DNA of 64,000 nt, taken from NCBI RefSeq assembly GCF_030253575.1, contig NC_080563.1, forward strand, positions 38,609,501-38,673,500, in the 5' to 3' direction. This DNA is from Rhododendron vialii (Eukaryota > Streptophyta > Magnoliopsida > Ericales > Ericaceae). A program made the translations under genes and the position numbers. Below the pieces are notes generated by a model. It was not told the DNA's origin. It saw only the letters and a program-made list of their open reading frames with translations, and did not search any database. Positions within the stretch are counted from its first letter, which is position 1. Each line of letters starts with the position of its first letter. This document shows positions 45,706 to 57,700 of this stretch, in pieces.

Positions 45706-48700
45706 ATGGATGGCAATGGTGGCATGGACGGAGGAGCTAATTTGGCACATAAATTTGGTGGTTTAGCTTTGAGTAGTTGTAACAACGGTCCTCCCAACTC
45801 CAACTTAACCTACAGCAATGACAACGGCAACAACAACAACAATGATGGCTTGTTTCAGGTCATTAAAGCTGTCGAAGCTGCTGAGGTCACTATCAAACAA
45901 CAGGTCGTACATCATTTTCTTACCTTTTTCTGTTATATTTGACAAATAATCTGAATATACGCGCACTGCTTGTTCTCAAGTTAGTTTCCAGTGGGTGGTC
46001 GTTCTTAACACACTGGAATATCTACCGTGTATTATTGGTGGGGTTTAACTTCTAAATTTCTTCTCAATTTCCCATATATTGTGTTTAAGGATGGTGGCTT
46101 GAAACTATTTGAAATCTAGGTTTGGAATTGGTTAAATATTTCCCCCGGTGTATTGGATGATATTGTAGTGATGTTCATAGAACTCTTTTGCCTGCTTGGA
46201 TTGAATACGGTTATTGGTAGGTATAATGGGTTGATATTTTTGTCAAGAGTTTCAATTTTCTGGCTGGACTTTAGCCAAGAAAAAGTATTGAACAACTTTC
46301 TTAGATCCAATCCTTGCACTTGTGATGAGAGGAAAGCATAGAATATCCGGTATATGTGATCATATACCTCCTCCATGTTCACATTCCTTGAAATGCTAAC
46401 TATTGGCCCCTTTTTGCCTCGAGTCAGTATTATCTCCTGTAATAATTGCTCATCCTGGATTTTAATTGTTGCGGATTCTGAGTTTTCCACTACGTTGGTA
46501 TGCATTTTGAAGAGTAACCATTGTCCGAACTGATGAACCAAGTTATCTGTTAAGAGAGCTTTGCAGAAAATTGCTGTTACTCTTTTATTTTTTGATAGAT
46601 TAGTTAAGGAACACCCGCAACCCCCCCCCCCCCCCCCCGGCAGGTAAATTTTTGTATAAAACAATATATATCTATTACCTCAAAATATCCGGGAGAAAAG
46701 CATTAAATTTTATTTTCGAAGATCATCAGTGTTCAACAATTTTTTGGGCCTCGCTTAGTTTTGGTCCTATAGATACTCATGCAAAGTTCTTTGAGGTAGG
46801 ATTGGTTAGAAACTTGGCTCTATCTTCAATGCACTTGGGTGCGGGTGTTGTGTTGGTACATATCTAAGTGTTGGATTCACATACATAGACACGACAGAAG
46901 ATGCATATTTCATGATTTTATTTTATTTAAATGGTAGGTGTTCACAGTTGTGTCATTGTTAGTTTCACGCCATCATCTCCTTATCCATTCAAATTTCAAT
47001 GGCACCTCCAGAAAATCAACTTGTATTCGGTCAACCTCATAAGAAATCCTTAACAAAGATGAACGTGATATAGTAATATTATGGTTTGGACAACAAATGG
47101 CAAAGACATAAATGTTTATAATTATGTTTGGCGAGTTATTGAATTTTTAATTGTGGTGCACGTATGCCACTTTCAATTTCGTAACATGACAATTATTTCA
47201 TTGATCTCCCATTTAGTGCCGCATTGGTTGCAAAAAGGGGAAAGAACCTTGTTGCCTTCTATTTAATTAATAAGAGTATAGGCATTCAAGCAGGATGAAT
47301 TGGCAAGTGTATTACCTAATTAGAGAATAATACAAAGGGTTCCAAGATAATTGTTTGTGGGTACAATGGATTGAGCTGAAGTTAATTTGGTATTTGGAGT
47401 AACGAAGTGGTTTCAGATATTAATTTATCATTTGAGTTCCAGTATTGAAGTATTAGATTGCTCATTGTTTTTCAGGTTAGTCAATATATATGTATGACCA
47501 CAAATATGAAACTGCTATATCATGTTTTCCTAGTGTTACTTTCCAGTTGAGGATGTTCAAGTGAACACTTCCATCATATGTCCATGGGGAGTTTTAGAAC
47601 TTCTTTGTTGGAGAGGGACTACGGTTTGGAGGAGAAGGAGAAGAATTTGGGCTATGATTCCTTTGATTGATGTGGCTTATTTGGCGCAAAAGGAGTCTGC
47701 GCCATTGGATGGCTTGGAGGTCCTTTGATAGACTTTTAAAGTTTGCCTATTATTTGTTTGCTTATGGATATCATTCCGTTAATACCTCTTTCTTCAATAT
47801 ATTTCAAGATTAAAAAACTAATGGAACATGTTTGGATGCTTGCTAGACATTGATCGATATTGATTGTACACCTTCTTAGAAGTGTCTGTGCTTCTTAGTG
47901 TGATGCAGATACCCGAATTTTACTTGTTTTTGATAAGTGATCAATCTTTTATCTTATGTGGATTCTGTTATAGCATATAGTGATGTAGCAATATAAACAC
48001 CATGGAAATCAGCTTTTACACCCCAAGTTTGACTTGCTGGTTGCTGTAGTCCGATTCCTAAGTGCTGCTTGTTTGCGGTTAAGTGCCCTGTTTGTGGGTA
48101 GGTTTATATGTTTAGGGGCTGTTTACTGGCATTTAGTGTATAAATAAGTCATGTAAGCACAGTTTAATTCCTTCTAGTTGAAAGACCATAGAATATTGCT
48201 TAGAGCAAAGTGGTTTTCTTTGTCCTCCTGTTCTCTTAACCTTAATGAAGAAAAAAAGCATTTGCAATTGAGTCCAAGACATGTTTTGTTGTGTGATCAA
48301 CAAAAGAAGTGCTCTGATCCTATCTTTCATTGAGAGGAATTTAGGTGCGCGGACCACTTGAAGTGGAACAATTTGTTAGCTGAATAAGGCTAAAAACTAC
48401 TCCCGCCATCCCACTTTAAATGTCCCCTACAGGAATCCGTGCATTTTCAAACCCCCCCCAAAAATATTTCTACGAATTATTATTTTTTATTTTCTTACAC
48501 CAAATTAAGGTACTCAATGAGTACTTTAATTTGGTATTGAGTACCTTAATTTGGTGTAAGAAAATAAGAAATAATAATATGTAAAAATAAATTGCACGGA
48601 TTTCCGTAAGGGACATTTAAAGTGGGACGGGGGGAGTAAATAGTAAACCGTGAGTACGTGAAGCTTTTATTACATGATACTTTTTGAGGGCAGCAATATT

Positions 48701-51700
48701 ATTTCCTGGTTGAAGTCAGAAACTACATATGTTAACTGTCTTTTCTTCTTCCTCTGATGCATGCACTTGACATTCCCATCATGCTTCCATGGCTGAATTT
48801 AGTGTTTGTGTATGCGTCTTCCCCTGAATGGTTCTTCTCCACGAGTTTCACTCTGTTAGAAAACATTTATTTAGTTAAATTAACTGCTGTTGATTAGACC
48901 ATTCCTCGCACATCTCGTCTAGATTTACCTCTCTCTGACTTGGGAGTATGGTAGAGAGATGTCCAAGTTAACTGACTGCTACATTATATGCATGTTAATG
49001 GGCCAACTATGTTTCTATTTGTTGTTTATCTGTAATGATATATGGTATTGTCAGTGGCTTGAATATGTATGCGTCAATATGATTAAAAATACCATGTGTT
49101 AAGACAGAGTGCTCATTTTGTCTCGTGTGGCTTTTCCAGGCGGAGGAGAATGCTATTTTAAGGACTGAACATCAGATATTGCGTCAGGAACTTGAGAAAT
49201 ATGTATGTTGTAACATCCTTTCCAGAAAAGATGTATGCCTTGTTTCAGTTCCATGAACTTCAAAAGCAAACTCTATGTCATCATTAATTTTGTTTTGCGA
49301 ACTAGAGTGTACATTTCTGTACATGCACATATTTACCGGTATGCATATTGATGGGTCTTCTAGTAGTGTACGTAGAATTGCTTTCATTGAGATTGATCCA
49401 ATCAATACTTCCTTAGAATATGACAACCTTGGTGGCAGCTTATGCAACAATATGTGGAACACTCTGATTCAGAAGACATAGGTTTTCTCTCATGGCTTTA
49501 AGAGTTTGTCATGATTTGTTTAGTTGTTCCCATCAAATAGCTGAAATGTTTTCCATTTCGTAGGAGACATATGAAACACTAGTATTTTTCTTTCATACCA
49601 AAATTTCCATCAAGACAGACCACAACATAGCGAGTGCGCCAAAACTCGCGTTACCACGTATTTTGAAATAATACATAGAATGATTTGCCTCAGGTTGGGC
49701 TGCCTGATATAGCTTATTAGTTTGCTAGATGGGGGCCAAGCAAGATAAATAGCTAAACAATAACATATAGTACTATGCGTGTTGGTCTTATCTGAATTGA
49801 CCTCTTCGAGATTTTTTGATTTAGTGTTCCCAAAATCCTCCAGCTGGGTTTTACTTTGAAGGCTCTCCATGCACCCCCATCAGTAGAACCTGAATAACAC
49901 AATGATGTAAGACTTGACACCTTAATTGTTTGTCATATGATCAAAATTTCAGTTCTTGTCCTTGTCTATCCTAAAGGCTTTGTTTGATCTTATCAGTTAG
50001 GAATTACATAACCCAGAGTGCCTTTGCACTCTTGTTGAATATAAATTGAAATATCAGGAGTTTCAAAGGAAGTTAAACATAACTCAGAATCCACCGCCTC
50101 CGTAGGACGTCAAAGCATTTCCTGTCTGAATTCTTCAAGTGAGCAATCAACTTAATCATAAACCTTTTGGAAGTCCCATCTGGAGATGGTACATTCATTC
50201 CAACTGTTACTAACAATTGTTGATTAGCAAGAATTGGAACACCCTGAATCTCTCCTCTTTGGGAGGGGGCGCACTGCAAGTCTTCTAACATATGGTGAGG
50301 GAACTGTGGCAAATTTTCTCTTTGTTACTAGAGACGAGTAGTCAAACTAGCAGGTCTCATGAGCTTCATTTTTTATCTTCTCAATGGGAAGTCAGCAACA
50401 TAGGGAAGGTTTTCAGTGTAACTCCCAATAACTTCCATAACTTGTCCGTCCTTGCGTGTCCTAAGAATCTTGACACAAGGCCATTCATAAACCTTGGGTC
50501 CGCAGACCTTATACCTAACCAAGCTGGAAGTGACGTTTAGTATTTGCTGTCTCCTTCGCTTTAAAGCCATATCCGTTTTCTGTAGTCATTGCAAATCAAT
50601 CTGCACCTGTTACAAATTATTGCAAGCATAGTCACTTGCATAGAGTCTGGATTGCATCATCAATTTCCCTATACAAAGCCTGCAGCTGTGGTGCGATCTC
50701 AGAGCTTGGATATGATAACATTATTGTCGTTCAAACCTCGGAGTTTTGTGGCTTTACAAGGCTTAACTTGATTTGGGTATTAATTTATAGGAATATAATC
50801 GAACAGCAAACCTTGTATGCTAGGGGATGTCCAAGGCCAAGTTACAAGGTGTCACTTAATGAGAGTTATGTCAGAAATCTGCCGAGGAAAAGATGACAGT
50901 AACTTTGACCCACTAATTTTTGCATTGAAGACATCTTCTACTTCCCTTCGTACTTGGCACATTGAGATCACCAGGCCTAACTCCTTGCTGCACCGTACTT
51001 ATTATATTAGTCACTTTGCTTAATTTAGGGCAAATTAAGGTTTCCTATTGCATGTTGTAAATTTCTAAATTTGAAATGTCAATTCTGCTCATTCCGGTAA
51101 TTTTACACTTTGTTTGGAACTTGTGGAAAAGAGGGGAAAAGAAGAGAGAAGAAAAAAATCTCTTCCATTGTTTGGTTTGAGGAGAAAGAGAGGAGAAAAT
51201 CACAAGATGCAGTTTTGGGCACGCATAGATTTTTGCCAATGTTTGACGATTCCCTTTATAATTATTTTTCTTTCTCTTGTTAAATTCTCACTTCAAGTCA
51301 ATCCCTACAATTCTTTCGGTCTTATTATTTTAAAGCCCAACTACATTGCATGTTCGCGACTTCTGTAAACCAGCCATCGTAGTGTCCTACCTAATGTTTG
51401 GAAAGTTTCTTACGGTGAAGCCGAGCAAAAGAAAAAGTTTCTTACAGTGAATATGGTGTCAGAAGTGGGCTTTGTGTTCCCAATGTAGTAAAGGATTAAT
51501 GCTGTACAATAATGCCAATGTTGGTTCTTGTCTCTGTTTGACATGTACCTTTGAAAATTAGGCCTTTGCATATGCAACTAACCATTTGTTACTCAATATC
51601 TGAAAATCTGAACTTTCTAGCAGAAAGCTGATAACTCAACAGGCCGAAGACCTAGTCTAATTGATCATTTGGATGGGCATTTTCAAGGGCCACACAGGGG

Positions 51701-54700
51701 TCATCTAGTAGACTCTGCTGTGGTAAATGAAGGAGGTGGGGTTGGAGGCACTGGCGACACTTTTCTAAATGATCATTCTGAGGCCTCGGTTCAACAACAT
51801 ATAAGGCAAAATAATGAGAATCGGTCCATACAAGCTCGTTCTGAAAGCCACTTAAATAGTAGAAACATCGATGGGACTGTGAAAGTGCTGTCTGGTGGTC
51901 AGAGAACGGTAGATAGTGCTGGATTATCTCAATTTTCTTCACCATCTACGACACCCTTTTCCCCCAGCACGTATGTAGCATCTTATGTAGAAAACATACT
52001 CAAATAAAATGGACTGTGAGTTGAATTTTCGGTGATTATTGCAGCGGGTAGTGTATGAAACTGCAAATGACATTGTAGTTATGTTTTTAGGCATCAGCTG
52101 AATCCACAGTTAAATTTATCTGGACATGGGCTGATGCCCATGGCTGAAGTTGACAATTCTAGCCTTTGGAAGCAGGTACTCTCTGGGAATTTTTTAATTT
52201 GTCATACTGATTGAGGTTTATTTTAGTGAACGTAATTCTATCTTTATGAACTTCATGCCTCTTTTTGATGAATATAAATATGCTTCTAGGATCTTTTTGA
52301 TAAGATACGGGAACATGAAGAAGAGATTTTGCAGTTGCGAAGACATCTTGGCGACTATTCAATCAAGGTGAAAGGCTCTGATCTTCACACGTTGTCAACT
52401 TCGTTCCTTGTCTGTTCTTACTTCCACTTCTAAAATGACAACTGTTTACAGGAGGCACAAATAAGGAACGAGAAATATATTCTCGAAAAGCGCATTGCTT
52501 ATATGCGTATGGTATGCAGTATTATCGGCATGCTCCTTTCTATAATACATTTTACAACTTCCTCCTTTCCTCTCTCTACATGCCTTTTCGTACAACTAAT
52601 GGAAATCTTAAATGAACCATTAGGCATTTGATCAGCAGCAGCAAGACCTTGTTGATGCGGCATCTAAAGCCATCTCCTACAGACAAGACATAATTGAGGA
52701 GAATATCCGTCTGACATATGCCTTGCAGGTATCTTTTGCCAGATCTAGTTTATGTTTCCCTGCTCATGTAATTTTGCCTCTTCTTTGAAACCGAAAGTGG
52801 TCGATTTTCATCTGACATGTTGACAGAACTGTTTCAGGTTTTAAACTTCCTTGAGTTCACTAGTGTTGAGTTAGTCATGCAAAATGATATGTGAGGGTAT
52901 TGGTAATTTGATGTAGCTATCTTTGGATTATGCTATCAAGTTGTCAAGATATGAGAGATGATGCACCTATATTTTCAATTCATCCTTCCCCTTATGCTCC
53001 TTCAGTTCTTTTATGAATTATTTCGGCTCGTCAATGTTAAGCACATATACATTGTCCTTATAACCATCTCATCAATTTCATCAATGCCATTTCCATGAAC
53101 ACCCCACCTCAAAATGAAAAGGACTATTAAAAGAGGAGAATTCCTAGAATATGTTATGGGCTAAGCTAAACTTGCATTATTCCAAATAGAAACATTGTAG
53201 TGGCATGGTGTGAAGTGTGAACGGTGTTAAGAGAACAAATTAGACTTGTGCTTTTCATTTTCTTATATTGCTGAATGATGTTTGAGGATGGCCTTCGCTT
53301 CTTTTAGGCTGCAGAAGAAGAAAGATCAGTTTTTGTGTCATCTGTGCTGCCTCTTCTCGCAGAGTATAATCTGCCACCAGTTGCGGATACCAAATCTATT
53401 GTTGGTAGTCTCAAGGTCTGTAAGAGCTGTTTTAAGTTACAAAATAACTGAACTTTTTTAATCTTCTGTAGTTATTAGCGTTTCGCTCCGAGAACTTTTG
53501 TTGAAGCATTCAGCTTGATCCCATGTTTACGGTTGGCTGTTGCAATCATCGTCAGGGCTGCGTATAAGAGATTTGTTCCCTGTTAAATGTTACCTAATAG
53601 CACGTGTACATTTCCGAGCCATCAAGGTTGGAAAACAATTGTAGCAGGATTTGAAGCTAGTTTTTCTGCATTTTGGTAGACTATCAATGGGAGAACTATA
53701 TGACATTAAGTTTGCTTGCCTAGGATAGCTCGGTTTACATGTTGGCGTTGGTTTCTATTAGATCTTGTTCCACATTGGTTAATTATAACCTCCAAAACTA
53801 GTATATGAGCCTGGGTGGCCACTCTACTTATAGCCAATTGGTTTTGAGTTGGATGCTTTAACATGGTATTAGAGCCGGGCTTTCAGAGGCTTTTGGGACT
53901 TTTTTAATTGATTGTCCTGTTGTTTGTGCCTTAAGTGCACTCGTTGTTCGTTGTGATCCCTCTGTTATGGACCCATTGTCTATCTCTACACGTGCGAGTC
54001 AGGGGTCGCACGTGTGGGGGAGTGTTAGAACTTGTTCCACCTGGGTTAGTTATAATCTCCAAAACCAGTATATGAGCCTGGGTGCCACTCCTTATAGCCA
54101 ATTGGTTTTGAGTTGGATGCTTTAACAGTTTTCTTGTACACTTCCTGTATGCAAACTTACACACCCTTGAAGGCGCCTTTCAGCATGAAATTTAGTTCTC
54201 AAAAATTTAATCTTCTGCGGGGATTAGATTATCATCTATCATCTCAGGATGTTTTTAGTTTAAAACCTCTCGAGGATATGCTCTCTTTCACTGAGGAGCT
54301 GTTTAAGACATGGTGAGAGAGGTTTATGGTTTTGTAGTGACCTCAACTTGAAGAGTGTCCATTTGAAAATGCATAGTATGGGGAGGGCATTGAGAGCTTG
54401 TAAGTATATTGTATACAACTGGTGTATTAAGGATTTAATTAGGTGTGCTGTATTTTTATCGTTTACTAGATTCTTATTATATATCTGCAAGTAGCTGAAA
54501 ATGAAAGAAGCCTTAGCTAGTTACCTTTTACTACAATTTTCTGTGACTTCAAAGAAAAGCCGCGAATATATGATGTGTGAATCACCCCCCTTAAGTTTTG
54601 ACTTTTGAGTATTGTGTTTAAAGTCTTAAACCGAACTTTGTTTCCACTTAGTAGACTTGTATTATGACTCTGACTACAAGGAACTTTGTTCTTGCAGGTC

Positions 54701-57700
54701 CTCTTTAAACATTTGCAGGAGAAACTTATTATTACAGAGGTATACCACATAGATGTGATAGAAATATGAACTTGTGGCATCTCTTCATCCGTTATTCCCA
54801 GCAAAATATTGTTATCAAATTTGGACGTACACATGTCATATCTTATTTCATCTTCAACCCATTATATTTCCTGACTTGGAACCATGGCATTCTGATTGTC
54901 AGTCAAAGCTGAAGGAATCTCATTATCAATTGACACCTTGGCGTACTGATGTGAACACCTCAAATTTTCCTCTACAATCACCTTCTCATCCTAGTGGTTT
55001 AGAATTGACCATGGTATGCGTATATATATGCTTAAAGCTCTTCTGGGAAATTCATGTTGAGTCTCTGGAAAATTTATGTTCACAGAATGAAAATGGGTTC
55101 GAACTGGTGCCTCAGCCAGCTTTTTCTAAGAAAACACTCTTATTAGTACTTTTGACCAACAGACAACTGCAGATTGGAACACACGGGGACAACAGAACAG
55201 TGGTTTAGGTGATGGGCTTGCACAAAGTCTGGAGCCTGATGATATGGTGAGGTATTCACCTCTTGCGAGCAGGTGAGCCTGGTCAATGACCAAATGGAGA
55301 CTGCTATTGAGAACTGATTGTACCACTACAACACATCAGCTTTTGTTGGTGCGTTTTGTTGTTATTCCATTTTCCTGTTGGTGTATCATGTGGGTCTGAA
55401 ATGCTCTGCAAAAATGTGTGGGCATGTATAGATCAATGGTCAAAAATGACAAATAACCAGTTTTTTCTGACCAGGTTATCTGAAATTTCACCTGAATTAC
55501 TCTTTTTTACTTATTCTAAACTTCAATGCTTGAAATCGGATGACTAATTAAGCTATTTGAGTTAATTGTGGTGTGTCTTTTTATTTGAAAATATGCGCTT
55601 TTAGCTATGGTCTATGCATTTTTGTTACCAATGGGTGCTACTTCCCTCCTGGAAGTTGATGCATTGACATTTACTCCAATTTGCATCTAGGTGGATTTAA
55701 CGTAGCTTCTTTCTTCTTTAATTCTACTAGCTGCAAATGCTCCACATGTTCCTCCATTGTGAAGCTAATATCACATAATCATGAAGGTACACAACCAGTG
55801 TTCTAAATGGCGGCCGCCCAGGCCGCCTAGGCCCCGCCTGGGCGCTTGGAGGTGCCCTGCCGCCACGCCAATAGCCCTTGGCGTTTGATTTGGTGCCCAG
55901 GGAGGTTTGGCGGTGTTTGGCGGCTGCCTAGGCAGCCTTGGCGGGCTTGGCGGCCACCTTGGCTGTCTTGGCGGGCTTGGCGGCCACCTTGGCTGTCTTG
56001 GCAGCCTTGGCGGCGGCGGCGGCGTCTTTGGAGGCCTTTAGCGGCCTTAAAAAAAAATATAAAAAAAATAATACGAGGGAGGTGAGCGAAGCCCTGCTAC
56101 TTATTGTCTTATTCAACTTATTTGCTAGTTGCTACTACTTAATTTCATTTGGGTTTGTACTTTGAAGTTTGAACTTGCATTATGGATACATGAAATATAG
56201 TTTGATTGGATAATGGTTTGTTAAAAAAAAAAAAAAAATCCACCGAATTGCTTGGCGCCGCCTTGGCGCTTGGAGGTGGGTCTCCGCCCGACTACCGCCA
56301 AGCGCTATTTAGAACATTGTACACAACCAATGGGGTGCAAAACATTGAATTGGTAAGGCCTAATGCCATGACAAGTTAATTGAATGATCCAATTAAAAGT
56401 TGTAATGTCTTCTTCAAGTTACTCCTCTCCATGATTTGAACTTGGTGGTTGGCACTAACTCGACCTTAAGTCAAACTTTGTAAAGTACCTCAACTTTCCT
56501 GACTGGCCTGTTAAGTTAGTGCTGTGGGGAATTGGATACTCGTTCTCGATGGTAATCTTGTTGAGAGTCCTCTTAGACTCCCAATTTCATGCTTGAAAGG
56601 GCAGAAATGCCCCATATGATGCTTCATAAGGCCTGATAAACCCTGCATCAATCAACTTTGTAATCTCTTCAACTCTTGCACCTCTGGAAGGATCTTGTAT
56701 TGAGGACCCATTGGTGGCTTAGTGCTCTGCACTTAACTGAATCACATGGTCCCTGACTATCGTGGACGGGTGATGCTTAGGGAGCTCCTTAAGCATCATA
56801 CCATTGAACTCCTTAAAGACCTTTTTTTGGGGTAAGTAACTCCTTAAAGACCTTCTTGATTGGCTTTTTGGTTAGCCTGACTTAGTCACTATCTTCTATG
56901 AGTGCCATTGCTTCACCTCCTCCACGTTGCTGGTTACCCTATACCGGATTCACGCTTACATTCCTAGAGGGCTTGATGACTACCTCACTGGCCAATCATT
57001 TGCCTACTACATTGACTTTTATGATGTGTGGCGTAGAATCTTGAAGTTGTTAGAATCTTGTACAAAAAATGGGTTATTAAACAATAATGTTTAGAATGAT
57101 GGGTAATGTTTGAATAAAAGATTGGTAAGACTTGGGTGCTGTTAAAGTATCCAACTCAAAACCCTTTGTCAATGAGCGGAGAGGCCGCCCTGGCTCATAT
57201 ACTATTTTTAGAGGTTTTAATCAACCAATGTGGGACAAGCTCTAACACTCCCCGCATGTGCGACCCCTGACCCGCATGTGGAGAGGTAAGGCGGTGTTCC
57301 ACTTTCTCAAAATAAGTACTTATTTGGGAATAAGTACTTATTTTGAGAATTAAAGGTGATGTGTTGTGAGAGAATGACCTGTCTCATAAAGCGGAATAAG
57401 TACTTATTTTTTAAGAAGCGAATCTGGAACGGGGTAAGGATGTGATGCAGATTAGATTTTGGAAAAAAATAAAAGTTTATTAGTTTTTATTTTTCTATTT
57501 TAGTTTTAGTATTTTGTTGAGAATCTTATAATTTCGGATTACTAACATAGAGTTATTTAGTTTCTTAATTTAGATTGAGTCAATTTCCTATTCTATATTT
57601 TCTTGTTTTACAAGATTTAGGATTGTTTCCGAATATTTTTGTTTCCTTTTAAGCTCTAGGATTTCTACTACTATATAATAAGTTTGTAAGCCTTAGGGCT

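Noticed and set aside
46116..46664. 182-aa minus-strand ORF opening near the C homopolymer
   Set aside because: Lies in an intron of the coiled-coil/A9 gene; its Gly run comes from the C run, and no domain or splice context supports it.
55846..56165. Trp-Arg-rich and Ala-Lys-rich ORFs
   Set aside because: Minirepeats of CTTGGCGGCC inside the hAT-type MITE.
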